Shown here: in pieces, positions 31,501 through 45,138 of the stretch
How the letters are laid out: every line of letters begins with the position of its first letter
Position numbering within the stretch: the stretch's first letter is position 1
NCBI RefSeq assembly: GCF_021155765.1
Contig: NC_060113.1
Location: 6,277,001-6,341,000, forward strand
Length of the DNA stretch: 64,000 nucleotides
Source of the DNA: Diprion similis
Lineage: Eukaryota > Arthropoda > Insecta > Hymenoptera > Diprionidae
Direction: 5' to 3'
Program-made: the position numbers and the translations under genes
Notes under the pieces: generated by a model
What the model saw: only the letters and a program-made list of their open reading frames with translations
Told to the model about the DNA's origin: nothing
Databases searched by the model: none

Positions 31501-34500
31501 TATAATCGATTCCCAGACAAAAGATTTTTCGGCCAAAAAAAATCCAAGGCTAACCCCTTTGCATTTTTGGTGAAAATTTCGACGACTTTGAAAAGTGCTG
31601 CAATTAATTCTTTAGAACACTATTCCGACGTAATTTTGCGAGAGAAATCGATTGATCGCAGTCCCAATGCGTGCGAGCAACACCTGTAAAGTTACAGCCG
31701 AAAAACTGCAGATTTTCATCGCCATTTCTCTGCTGCTGGTCCTACGCTGTTTTTCATGTGTTTTCTGAGTTCCTGGGAGTCGAATTAGTCTAAAAAGCGT
31801 CATAATAATCGATTCCCAGACAAAAGATTTTTCGGCCAAAAAAAATCCAAGGCTAACCCCTTTGCATTTTTGGAGAAAATTTCGACGACTTCGGAAAGTG
31901 CTGCAATTAATTCTTTAGAACACTATTCCGACGTAATTTTGAGAGAGAAATCGATTGATCGCAGTCCCAATGCGCTGCGAGCAACACCTGTAAAGTTACA
32001 GCCGAAAGACTGCAGATTTTCATCGCCATTTCTCTGCTGCTGGTCCTACGCTGTTTTTCATGTGTTTTCTGAGTCTCTGGGCGTCGAATTAGTCTAAAAA
32101 GCGTCATAATAATCGATTCCCAGACGAAAGATTTTTCGGCCCAAAAAAATCCAAGGCTAACCCCTTTGCATTTTTGGTGAAAATTTCGACGACTTTGAAA
32201 AGTGCTGCAATTAATTCTTTAGAACACTATTCCGACGTAATTTTGCGAGAGAAATCGATTGATCGCAGTCCCAATGCGCTGCGAGCAACACCTGTAAAGT
32301 TACAGCCGAAAAACTGCAGATTTTCATCGCCATTTCTCTGCTGCTGGTCCTACGCTGTTTTTCATGTGTTTTCTGAGTTCCTGGGCGTCGAATTAGTCTA
32401 AAAAGCGTCATAATAATCGATTCCCAGACAAAAGATTTTTCGGCCAAAAAAAATCCAAGGCTAACCCCTTTGCATTTTTGGTGAAAATTTCGACGACTTT
32501 GAAAAGTGCTGCAATTAATTCTTTAGAACACTATTCCGACGTAATTTTGCGAGAGAAATCGATTGATCGCAGTCCCAATGCGCTGCGAGCAACACCTGTA
32601 AAGTTACAGCCGAAAAACTGCAGATTTTCATCGCCATTTCTCTGCTGCTGGTCCTACGCTGTTTTTCATGTGTTTTCTGAGTTCCTGGGCGTCGAATTAG
32701 TCTAAAAAGCGTCATAATAATCGATTCCCAGACAAAAGATTTTTCGGCCAAAAAAAATCCAAGGCTAACCCCTTTGCATTTTTGGTGAAAATTTCGACGA
32801 CTTTGAAAAGTGCTGCAATTAATTCTTTAGAACACTATTCCGACGTAATTTTGCGAGAGAAATCGATTGATCGCAGTCCCAATGCGCTGCGAGCAACACC
32901 TGTAAAGTTACAGCCGAAAAACTGCAGATTTTCATCGCCATTTCTCTGCTGCTGGTCCTACGCTGTTTTTCATGTGTTTTCTGAGTCTCTGGGCGTCGAA
33001 TTAGTCTAAAAAGCGTCATCATAATCGATTCCCAGACAAAAGATTTTTTGGCCAAAAAAAATCCAAGGCTAACCCCTTTGCATTTTTGGTGAAAATTTCG
33101 ACGACTTTGAAAAGTGCTGCAATTAATTCTTTAGAACACTATTCCGACGTAATTTTGCGAGAGAAATCGATTGATCGCAGTCCCAATGCGCTGCGAGCAA
33201 CACCTGTAAAGTTACAGCCGAAAAACTGCAGATTTTCATCGCCATTTCTCTGCTGCTGGTCCTACGCTGTTTTTCATGTGTTTTCTGAGTCTCTGGGCGT
33301 CGAATTAGTCTAAAAAGCGTCATAATAATCGATTCCCAGACGAAAGATTTTTCGGCCAAAAAAAATCCAAGGCTAACCCCTTTGCATTTTTGGAGAAAAT
33401 TTCGACGACTTCGGAAAGTGCTGCAATTCATTCTTTAGAACACTATTCCGACGTAATTTTGCGAGAGAAATCGATTGATCGCAGTCCCAATGCGCTGCGA
33501 GCAACACCTGTAAAGTTACAGCCGAAAAACTGCAGATTTTCATCGCCATTTCTCTGCTGCTGGTCCTACGCTGTTTTTCATGTGTTTTCTGAGTTCCTGG
33601 GCGTCGAATTGGTCTATAAAGCGTCATAATAATCGATTCCCAGACAAAAGATTTTTCGGCCAAAAAAAATCCAAGGCTAACCCCTTTGCATTTTTGGTGA
33701 AAATTTCGACGACTTTGAAAAGTGCTGCAATTAATTCTTTAGAACACTATTCCGACGTAATTTTGCGAGAGAAATCGATTGATCGCAGTCCCAATGCGCT
33801 GCGAGCAACACCTGTAAAGTTACAGCCGAAAAACTGCAGATTTTCATCGCCATTTCTCTGCTGCTGGTCCTACGCTGTTTTTCATGTGTTTTCTGAGTCT
33901 CTGGGCGTCGAATTAGTCTAAAAAGCGTCATAATAATCGATTCCCAGACGAAAGATTATTCGGCCAAAAAAAATCCAAGGCTAACCCCTTTGCATTTTTG
34001 GAGAAAATTTCGACGACTTCGGAAAGTGCTGCAATTAATTCTTTAGAACACTATTCCGACGTAATTTTGCGAGAAAAATCGATTGATCGCAGTCCCAATG
34101 CGCTGCGAGCAACACCTGTAAAGTTACAGCCGAAAAACTGCAGATTTTCATCGCCATTTCTCTGCTGCTGGTCCTACGCTGTTTTTCATGTGTTTTCTGA
34201 GTTCCTGGGCGTCGAATTAGTCTAAAAAGCGTCATAATGATCGATTCCCAGACAAAAGATTTTTCGGCCAAAAAAAATCCAAGGCTAACCCCTTTGCATT
34301 TTTGGTGAAAATTTCGACGACTTTGAAAAGTGCTGCAATTAATTCTTTAGAACACTATTCCGACGTAATTTTGCGAGAGAAATCGATTGATCGCAGTCCC
34401 AATGCGCTGCGAGCAACACCTGTAAAGTTACAGCCGAAAAACTGCAGATTTTCATCGCCATTTCTCTGCTGCTGGTCCTACGCTGTTTTTCATGTGTTTT

Positions 34501-35258
34501 CTGAGTCTCTGGGCGTCGAATTAGTCTAAAAAGCGTCATAATAATCGATTCCCAGACGAAAGATTTTTCGGCCAAAAAAAATCCAAGGCTAACCCCTTTG
34601 CATTTTTGGAGAAAATTTCGACGACTTCGGAAAGTGCTGCAATTCATTCTTTAAAACACTATTTCGACGTAATTTTGCGAGAGAAATCGATTGATCGCAG
34701 TCCCAATGCGCTGCGAGCAACACCTGTAAAGTTACAGCCGAAAAACTGCAGATTTTCATCGCCATTTCTCTGCTGCTGGTCCTACGCTGTTTTTCATGTG
34801 TTTTCTGAGTTCCTGGGCGTCGAATTAGTCTAAAAAGCGTCATAATAATCGATTCCCAGACAAAAGATTTTTCGGCCAAAAAAAATCCAAGGCTAACCCC
34901 TTTGCATTTTTGGTCAAAATTTCGACGACTTTGAAAAGTGCTGCAATTAATTCTTGAGAACACTATTCCGACGTAATTTTGCGAAAGAAATCGATTGATC
35001 GCAGTCCCAATGCGCTGCGAGCAACACCAGTAAAGTTACAGCCGAAAAACTGCAGATTTTCATCGCCATTTCTCTGCTGCTGGTCCTACGCTGTTTTTCA
35101 TGTGTTTTCTGAGTTCCTGGGCGTCGAATTAGTCTAAAAAGCGTCATAATAATCGATTCCCAGACAAAAGATTTTTCGGCCAAAAAAAATCCAAGGCTAA
35201 CCCCTTTGCATTTTTGGTGAAAGATTCGACGACTTTGAAAAGTGCTGCAATTAATTCT
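25534..35258. repeat. Higher-order block A (32 monomers)
   Basis: Diagnostic variants recur in the same order 9,725 bp downstream: GGATCAGTTTAAC (26097 unit), TTTAGACGAA (26401 unit), ACTTTGAGAAG (26705 unit), AATCCATTGATC (28225 unit), the three 303-bp units (28833, 30656, 31567), GGGAGTCG (31567 unit), and GAAAGATTCGACG (35214 unit). 9,725 equals 32 x 304 minus 3, which accounts exactly for the three 303-bp units. Smaller duplications are nested inside, at offsets of 912 bp (26097/27009), 1,823 bp (28225/30048) and 1,216 bp (33086/34302). Confidence 0.93.
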
Positions 35259-38200
35259 TTAGAACACTATTCCGACGTAATTTTGCGAGAGAAATCGATT
35301 GATCGCAGTCCCAATGCGCTGCGAGCAACACCTGTAAAGTTACAGCCGAAAAACTGCAGATTTTCATCGCCATTTCTCTGCTGCTGGTCCTACGCTGTTT
35401 TTCATGTGTTTTCTGAGTTCCTGGGCGTCGAATTAGTCTAAAAAGCGTCATAATAATCGATTCCCAGACAAAAGATTTTTCGGCCAAAAAAAATCCAAGG
35501 CTAACCCCTTTGCATTTTTGGTGAAAATTTTGACGACTTTGAAAAGTGCTGCAATTAATTCTTTAGAACACTATTCCGACGTAATTTTGCGAGAGAAATC
35601 GATTGATCGCAGTCCCAATGCGCTGCGAGCAACACCTGTAAAGTTACAGCCGAAAAACTGCAGATTTTCATCGCCATTTCTCTGCTGCTGGTCCTACGCT
35701 GTTTTTCATGTGTTTTCTGAGTTCCTGGGCGTCGAATTAGTCTAAAAAGCGTCATAATAATCGATTCCCAGACGAAAGATTTTTCGGCCAAAAAAAATCC
35801 AAGGCTAACCCCTTTGCATTTTTGGTGAAAATTTCGACGACTTTGAAAAGTGCTGCAATTAATTCTTTAGAACACTATTCCGACGTAATTTTGCGAGAGA
35901 AATCGATTGATCGCAGTCCCAATGCGCTGCGAGCAACACCTGTAAAGTTACAGCCGAAAAACTGCAGATTTTCATCGCCATTTCTCTGCTGCTGGTCCTA
36001 CGCTGTTTTTCATGTGTTTTCTGAGTTCCTGGGCGTCGGATCAGTTTAACAAGCGTCATAATAATCGATTCCCAGACAAAAGATTCTTCGGCCAAAAAAA
36101 ATCCCAGGCTAACCCCTTTGCATTTTTGGTGAAAATTTAGACGAATTTGAAAAGTGCTGCAATTAATTCTTTAGAACACTATTCCGACGTAATTTTGAGA
36201 GAGAAATCGATTGATCGCAGTCCCAATGCGCTGCGAGCAACACCTGTAAAGTTACAGCCGAAAAACTGCAGATTTTCATCGCCATTTCTCTGCTGCTGGT
36301 CCTACGCTATTTTTCATGTGTTTTCTGAGTCTCTGGGCGTCGAATTAGTCTAAAAAGCGTCATAATAATCGATTCCCAGACGAAAGATTTTTCGGCCAAA
36401 AAAAATCCAAGGCTAACCCCTTTGCATTTTTGGTGAAAATTTCGACGACTTTGAGAAGTGCTGCAATTAATTCTTTAGAACACTATTCCGACGTAATTTT
36501 GCGAGAGAAATCGATTGATCGCAGTCCCAATGCGCTGCGAGCAACACCTGTGAAGTTACAGCCGAAAAACTGCAGATTTTCATCGCCATTTCTCTGCTGC
36601 TGGTCCTACGCTGTTTTTCATGTGTTTTCTGAGTTCCTGGGCGTCGAATTAGTCTAAAAAGCGTCATAATAATCGATTCCCAGACGAAAGATTTTTCGGC
36701 CAAAAAAAATCCAAGGCTAACCCCTTTGCATTTTTGGTGAAAATTTCGACGACTTTGAAAAGTGCTGCAATTAATTCTTTAGAACACTATTCCGACGTAA
36801 TTTTGCGAGAGAAATCGATTGATCGCAGTCCCAATGCGCTGCGAGCAACACCTGTAAAGTTACAGCCGAAAAACTGCAGATTTTCATCGCCATTTCTCTG
36901 CTGCTGGTCCTACGCTGTTTTTCATGTGTTTTCTGAGTTCCTGGGCGTCGGATCAGTTTAACAAGCGTCATAATAATCGATTCCCAGACAAAAGATTCTT
37001 CGGCCAAAAAAAATCCCAGGCTAACCCCTTTGCATTTTTGGTGAAAATTTAGACGAATTTGAAAAGTGCTGCAATTAATTCTTTAGAACACTATTCCGAC
37101 GTAATTTTGAGAGAGAAATCGATTGATCGCAGTCCCAATGCGCTGCGAGCAACACCTGTAAAGTTACAGCCGAAAAACTGCAGATTTTCATCGCCATTTC
37201 TCTGCTGCTGGTCCTACGCTATTTTTCATGTGTTTTCTGAGTCTCTGGGCGTCGAATTAGTCTAAAAAGCGTCATAATAATCGATTCCCAGACGAAAGAT
37301 TTTTCGGCCAAAAAAAATCCAAGGCTAACCCCTTTGCATTTTTGGTGAAAATTTCGACGACTTTGAGAAGTGCTGCAATTAATTCTTTAGAACACTATTC
37401 CGACGTAATTTTGCGAGAGAAATCGATTGATCGCAGTCCCAATGCGCTGCGAGCAACACCTGTGAAGTTACAGCCGAAAAACTGCAGATTTTCATCGCCA
37501 TTTCTCTGCTGCTGGTCCTACGCTGTTTTTCATGTGTTTTCTGAGTTCCTGGGCGTCGAATTAGTCTAAAAAGCGTCATAATAATCGATTCCCAGACAAA
37601 AGATTTTTCGGCCAAAAAAAATCCAAGGCTAACCCCTTTGCATTTTTGGTGAAAATTTCGACGACTTTGAAAAGTGCTGCAATTAATTCTTTAGAACACT
37701 ATTCCGACGTAATTTTGCGAGAGAAATCGATTGATCGCAGTCCCAATGCGCTGCGAGCAACACCTGTAAAGTTACAGCCGAAAAACTGCAGATTTTCATC
37801 GCCATTTCTCTGCTGCTGGTCCTACGCTGTTTTTCATGTGTTTTCTGAGTTCCTGGGCGTCGAATTAGTCTAAAAAGCGTCATAATAATCGATTCCCAGA
37901 CAAAAGATTTTTCGGCCAAAAAAAATCCAAGGCTAACCCCTTTGCATTTTTGGTGAAAATTTCGACGACTTTGAAAAGTGCTGCAATTAATTCTTTAGAA
38001 CACTATTCCGACGTAATTTTGCGAGAGAAATCCATTGATCGCAGTCCCAATGCGCTGCGAGCAACACCTGTAAAGTTACAGCCGAAAAACTGCAGATTTT
38101 CATCGCCATTTCTCTGCTGCTGGTCCTACGCTGTTTTTCATGTGTTTTCTGAGTTCCTGGGCGTCGAATTAGTCTAAAAAGCGTCATAATAATCGATTCC

Positions 38201-41200
38201 CAGACAAAAGATTTTTCGGCCAAAAAAAATCCAAGGCTAACCCCTTTGCATTTTTGGTGAAAATTTCGACGACTTTGAAAAGTGCTGCAATTAATTCTTT
38301 AGAACACTATTCCGACGTAATTTTGCGAGAGAAATTGATTGATCGCAGTCCCAATGCGCTGCGAGCAACACCTGTAAAGTTACAGCCGAAAAACTGCAGA
38401 TTTTCATCGCCATTTCTCTGCTGCTGGTCCTACGCTGTTTTTCATGTGTTTTCTGAGTTCCTGGGCGTCGAATTAGTCTAAAAAGCGTCTTAATAATCGA
38501 TTCCCAGACGAAAGATTTTTCAGCAAAAAAAAATCCAAGGCTAACCCCTTTGCATTTTTGGTGAAAATTTCGACGACTTTGAAAAGTGCTGCAATTAATT
38601 CTTTAGAACACTATTCCGACGTAATTTTGCGAGAGAAATCGATTGATCGCAGTCCCAATGCGTGCGAGCAACACCTGTAAAGTTACAGCCGAAAAACTGC
38701 AGATTTTCATCGCCATTTCTCTGCTGCTGGTCCTACGCTGTTTTTCATGTGTTTTCTGAGTTCCTGGGCGTCGAATTAGTCTGAAAAGCGTCATAATAAT
38801 CGATTCCCAGACAAAAGATTTTTCGGCCAAAAAAAATCCAAGGCTAACCCCTTTGCATTTTTGGTGAAAATTTCGACGACTTTGAAAAGTGCTGCAATTT
38901 ATTCTTTAGAACACTATTCCGACGTAATTTTGCGAGAGAAATCGATTGATCGCAGTCCCAATGCGCTGCGAGCAACACCTGTAAAGTTACAGCCGAAAAA
39001 CTGCAGATTTTCATCGCCATTTCTCTGCTGCTGGTCCTACGCTGTTTTTCATGTGTTTTCTGAGTCTCTGGGCGTCGAATTAGTCTAAAAAGCGTCATAA
39101 TAATCGATTCCCAGACGAAAGATTTTTCGGCCAAAAAAAATCCAAGGCTAACCCCTTTGCATTTTTGGTGAAAATTTCGACGACTTTGAAAAGTGCTGCA
39201 ATTAATTCTTTAGAACACTATTCCGACGTAATTTTGCGAGAGAAATCGATTGATCGCAGTCCCAATGCGCTGCGAGCAACACCTGTAAAGTTACAGCCGA
39301 AAAACTGCAGATTTTCATCGCCATTTCTCTGCTGCTGGTCCTACGCTGTTTTTCATGTGTTTTCTGAGTTCCTGGGCGTCGAATTAGTCTAAAAAGCGTC
39401 ATTATAATCGATTCCCAGACAAAAGATTTTTCGGCCAAAAAAAATCCAAGGCTAACCCCTTTGCATTTTTGGTGAAAATTTCGACGACTTTGAAAAGTGC
39501 TGCAATTAATTCTTTAGAACACTATTCCGACGTAATTTTGCGAGAGAAATCGATTGATCGCAGTCCCAATGCGCTGCGAGCAACACCTGTAAAGTTACAG
39601 CCGAAAAACTGCAGATTTTCATCGCCATTTCTCTGCTGCTGGTCCTACGCTGTTTTTCATGTGTTTTCTGAGTTCCTGGGCGTCGAATTAGTCTAAAAAG
39701 CGTCATAATAATCGATTCCCAGACAAAAGATTTTTCGGCCAAAAAAAATCCAAGGCTAACCCCTTTGCATTTTTGGTGAAAATTTCGACGACTTTGAAAA
39801 GTGCTGCAATTAATTCTTTAGAACACTATTCCGACGTAATTTTGCGAGAGAAATCCATTGATCGCAGTCCCAATGCGCTGCGAGCAACACCTGTAAAGTT
39901 ACAGCCGAAAAACTGCAGATTTTCATCGCCATTTCTCTGCTGCTGGTCCTACGCTGTTTTTCATGTGTTTTCTGAGTTCCTGGGCGTCGAATTAGTCTAA
40001 AAAGCGTCATAATAATCGATTCCCAGACAAAAGATTTTTCGGCCAAAAAAAATCCAAGGCTAACCCCTTTGCATTTTTGGTGAAAATTTCGACGACTTTG
40101 AAAAGTGCTGCAATTAATTCTTTAGAACACTATTCCGACGTAATTTTGCGAGAGAAATCGATTGATCGCAGTCCCAATGCGCTGCGAGCAACACCTGTAA
40201 AGTTACAGCCGAAAAACTGCAGATTTTCATCGCCATTTCTCTGCTGCTGGTCCTACGCTGTTTTTCATGTGTTTTCTGAGTTCCTGGGCGTCGAATTAGT
40301 CTAAAAAGCGTCTTAATAATCGATTCCCAGACGAAAGATTTTTCAGCAAAAAAAAATCCAAGGCTAACCCCTTTGCATTTTTGGTGAAAATTTCGACGAC
40401 TTTGAAAAGTGCTGCAATTAATTCTTTAGAACACTATTCCGACGTAATTTTGCGAGAGAAATCGATTGATCGCAGTCCCAATGCGTGCGAGCAACACCTG
40501 TAAAGTTACAGCCGAAAAACTGCAGATTTTCATCGCCATTTCTCTGCTGCTGGTCCTACGCTGTTTTTCATGTGTTTTCTGAGTTCCTGGGCGTCGAATT
40601 AGTCTGAAAAGCGTCATAATAATCGATTCCCAGACAAAAGATTTTTCGGCCAAAAAAAATCCAAGGCTAACCCCTTTGCATTTTTGGTGAAAATTTCGAC
40701 GACTTTGAAAAGTGCTGCAATTAATTCTTTAGAACACTATTCCGACGTAATTTTGCGAGAGAAATCGATTGATCGCAGTCCCAATGCGCTGCGAGCAACA
40801 CCTGTAAAGTTACAGCCGAAAAACTGCAGATTTTCATCGCCATTTCTCTGCTGCTGGTCCTACGCTGTTTTTCATGTGTTTTCTGAGTCTCTGGGCGTCG
40901 AATTAGTCTAAAAAGCGTCATAATAATCGATTCCCAGACGAAAGATTTTTCGGCCAAAAAAAATCCAAGGCTAACCCCTTTGCATTTTTGGTGAAAATTT
41001 CGACGACTTTGAAAAGTGCTGCAATTAATTCTTTAGAACACTATTCCGACGTAATTTTGCGAGAGAAATCGATTGATCGCAGTCCCAATGCGCTGCGAGC
41101 AACACCTGTAAAGTTACAGCCGAAAAACTGCAGATTTTCATCGCCATTTCTCTGCTGCTGGTCCTACGCTGTTTTTCATGTGTTTTCTGAGTTCCTGGGC

Positions 41201-44200
41201 GTCGAATTAGTCTAAAAAGCGTCATTATAATCGATTCCCAGACAAAAGATTTTTCGGCCAAAAAAAATCCAAGGCTAACCCCTTTGCATTTTTGGTGAAA
41301 ATTTCGACGACTTTGAAAAGTGCTGCAATTAATTCTTTAGAACACTATTCCGACGTAATTTTGCGAGAGAAATCGATTGATCGCAGTCCCAATGCGTGCG
41401 AGCAACACCTGTAAAGTTACAGCCGAAAAACTGCAGATTTTCATCGCCATTTCTCTGCTGCTGGTCCTACGCTGTTTTTCATGTGTTTTCTGAGTTCCTG
41501 GGAGTCGAATTAGTCTAAAAAGCGTCATAATAATCGATTCCCAGACAAAAGATTTTTCGGCCAAAAAAAATCCAAGGCTAACCCCTTTGCATTTTTGGAG
41601 AAAATTTCGACGACTTCGGAAAGTGCTGCAATTAATTCTTTAGAACACTATTCCGACGTAATTTTGAGAGAGAAATCGATTGATCGCAGTCCCAATGCGC
41701 TGCGAGCAACACCTGTAAAGTTACAGCCGAAAGACTGCAGATTTTCATCGCCATTTCTCTGCTGCTGGTCCTACGCTGTTTTTCATGTGTTTTCTGAGTC
41801 TCTGGGCGTCGAATTAGTCTAAAAAGCGTCATAATAATCGATTCCCAGACGAAAGATTTTTCGGCCCAAAAAAATCCAAGGCTAACCCCTTTGCATTTTT
41901 GGTGAAAATTTCGACGACTTTGAAAAGTGCTGCAATTAATTCTTTAGAACACTATTCCGACGTAATTTTGCGAGAGAAATCGATTGATCGCAGTCCCAAT
42001 GCGCTGCGAGCAACACCTGTAAAGTTACAGCCGAAAAACTGCAGATTTTCATCGCCATTTCTCTGCTGCTGGTCCTACGCTGTTTTTCATGTGTTTTCTG
42101 AGTTCCTGGGCGTCGAATTAGTCTAAAAAGCGTCATAATAATCGATTCCCAGACAAAAGATTTTTCGGCCAAAAAAAATCCAAGGCTAACCCCTTTGCAT
42201 TTTTGGTGAAAATTTCGACGACTTTGAAAAGTGCTGCAATTAATTCTTTAGAACACTATTCCGACGTAATTTTGCGAGAGAAATCGATTGATCGCAGTCC
42301 CAATGCGCTGCGAGCAACACCTGTAAAGTTACAGCCGAAAAACTGCAGATTTTCATCGCCATTTCTCTGCTGCTGGTCCTACGCTGTTTTTCATGTGTTT
42401 TCTGAGTTCCTGGGCGTCGAATTAGTCTAAAAAGCGTCATAATAATCGATTCCCAGACAAAAGATTTTTCGGCCAAAAAAAATCCAAGGCTAACCCCTTT
42501 GCATTTTTGGTGAAAATTTCGACGACTTTGAAAAGTGCTGCAATTAATTCTTTAGAACACTATTCCGACGTAATTTTGCGAGAGAAATCGATTGATCGCA
42601 GTCCCAATGCGCTGCGAGCAACACCTGTAAAGTTACAGCCGAAAAACTGCAGATTTTCATCGCCATTTCTCTGCTGCTGGTCCTACGCTGTTTTTCATGT
42701 GTTTTCTGAGTCTCTGGGCGTCGAATTAGTCTAAAAAGCGTCATCATAATCGATTCCCAGACAAAAGATTTTTTGGCCAAAAAAAATCCAAGGCTAACCC
42801 CTTTGCATTTTTGGTGAAAATTTCGACGACTTTGAAAAGTGCTGCAATTAATTCTTTAGAACACTATTCCGACGTAATTTTGCGAGAGAAATCGATTGAT
42901 CGCAGTCCCAATGCGCTGCGAGCAACACCTGTAAAGTTACAGCCGAAAAACTGCAGATTTTCATCGCCATTTCTCTGCTGCTGGTCCTACGCTGTTTTTC
43001 ATGTGTTTTCTGAGTCTCTGGGCGTCGAATTAGTCTAAAAAGCGTCATAATAATCGATTCCCAGACGAAAGATTTTTCGGCCAAAAAAAATCCAAGGCTA
43101 ACCCCTTTGCATTTTTGGAGAAAATTTCGACGACTTCGGAAAGTGCTGCAATTCATTCTTTAGAACACTATTCCGACGTAATTTTGCGAGAGAAATCGAT
43201 TGATCGCAGTCCCAATGCGCTGCGAGCAACACCTGTAAAGTTACAGCCGAAAAACTGCAGATTTTCATCGCCATTTCTCTGCTGCTGGTCCTACGCTGTT
43301 TTTCATGTGTTTTCTGAGTTCCTGGGCGTCGAATTGGTCTATAAAGCGTCATAATAATCGATTCCCAGACAAAAGATTTTTCGGCCAAAAAAAATCCAAG
43401 GCTAACCCCTTTGCATTTTTGGTGAAAATTTCGACGACTTTGAAAAGTGCTGCAATTAATTCTTTAGAACACTATTCCGACGTAATTTTGCGAGAGAAAT
43501 CGATTGATCGCAGTCCCAATGCGCTGCGAGCAACACCTGTAAAGTTACAGCCGAAAAACTGCAGATTTTCATCGCCATTTCTCTGCTGCTGGTCCTACGC
43601 TGTTTTTCATGTGTTTTCTGAGTCTCTGGGCGTCGAATTAGTCTAAAAAGCGTCATAATAATCGATTCCCAGACGAAAGATTATTCGGCCAAAAAAAATC
43701 CAAGGCTAACCCCTTTGCATTTTTGGAGAAAATTTCGACGACTTCGGAAAGTGCTGCAATTAATTCTTTAGAACACTATTCCGACGTAATTTTGCGAGAA
43801 AAATCGATTGATCGCAGTCCCAATGCGCTGCGAGCAACACCTGTAAAGTTACAGCCGAAAAACTGCAGATTTTCATCGCCATTTCTCTGCTGCTGGTCCT
43901 ACGCTGTTTTTCATGTGTTTTCTGAGTTCCTGGGCGTCGAATTAGTCTAAAAAGCGTCATAATGATCGATTCCCAGACAAAAGATTTTTCGGCCAAAAAA
44001 AATCCAAGGCTAACCCCTTTGCATTTTTGGTGAAAATTTCGACGACTTTGAAAAGTGCTGCAATTAATTCTTTAGAACACTATTCCGACGTAATTTTGCG
44101 AGAGAAATCGATTGATCGCAGTCCCAATGCGCTGCGAGCAACACCTGTAAAGTTACAGCCGAAAAACTGCAGATTTTCATCGCCATTTCTCTGCTGCTGG

Positions 44201-45138
44201 TCCTACGCTGTTTTTCATGTGTTTTCTGAGTCTCTGGGCGTCGAATTAGTCTAAAAAGCGTCATAATAATCGATTCCCAGACGAAAGATTTTTCGGCCAA
44301 AAAAAATCCAAGGCTAACCCCTTTGCATTTTTGGAGAAAATTTCGACGACTTCGGAAAGTGCTGCAATTCATTCTTTAAAACACTATTTCGACGTAATTT
44401 TGCGAGAGAAATCGATTGATCGCAGTCCCAATGCGCTGCGAGCAACACCTGTAAAGTTACAGCCGAAAAACTGCAGATTTTCATCGCCATTTCTCTGCTG
44501 CTGGTCCTACGCTGTTTTTCATGTGTTTTCTGAGTTCCTGGGCGTCGAATTAGTCTAAAAAGCGTCATAATAATCGATTCCCAGACAAAAGATTTTTCGG
44601 CCAAAAAAAATCCAAGGCTAACCCCTTTGCATTTTTGGTCAAAATTTCGACGACTTTGAAAAGTGCTGCAATTAATTCTTGAGAACACTATTCCGACGTA
44701 ATTTTGCGAAAGAAATCGATTGATCGCAGTCCCAATGCGCTGCGAGCAACACCAGTAAAGTTACAGCCGAAAAACTGCAGATTTTCATCGCCATTTCTCT
44801 GCTGCTGGTCCTACGCTGTTTTTCATGTGTTTTCTGAGTTCCTGGGCGTCGAATTAGTCTAAAAAGCGTCATAATAATCGATTCCCAGACAAAAGATTTT
44901 TCGGCCAAAAAAAATCCAAGGCTAACCCCTTTGCATTTTTGGTGAAAGATTCGACGACTTTGAAAAGTGCTGCAATTAATTCTTTAGAACACTATTCCGA
45001 CGTAATTTTGCGAGAGAAATCGATTGATCGCAGTCCCAATGCGCTGCGAGCAACACCTGTAAAGTTACAGCCGAAAAACTGCAGATTTTCATCGCCATTT
45101 CTCTGCTGCTGGTCCTACGCTGTTTTTCATGTGTTTTC
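35259..45138. repeat. Higher-order block B (second copy of the 32-mer)
   Basis: Matches block A at an offset of 9,725 bp at every diagnostic site I checked, from about 35259 to 45138. It ends where the 44939 unit switches from GAGTTCCTGGG to GAGTCTCTGGG. Spot checks found no difference between A and B. Confidence 0.93.
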
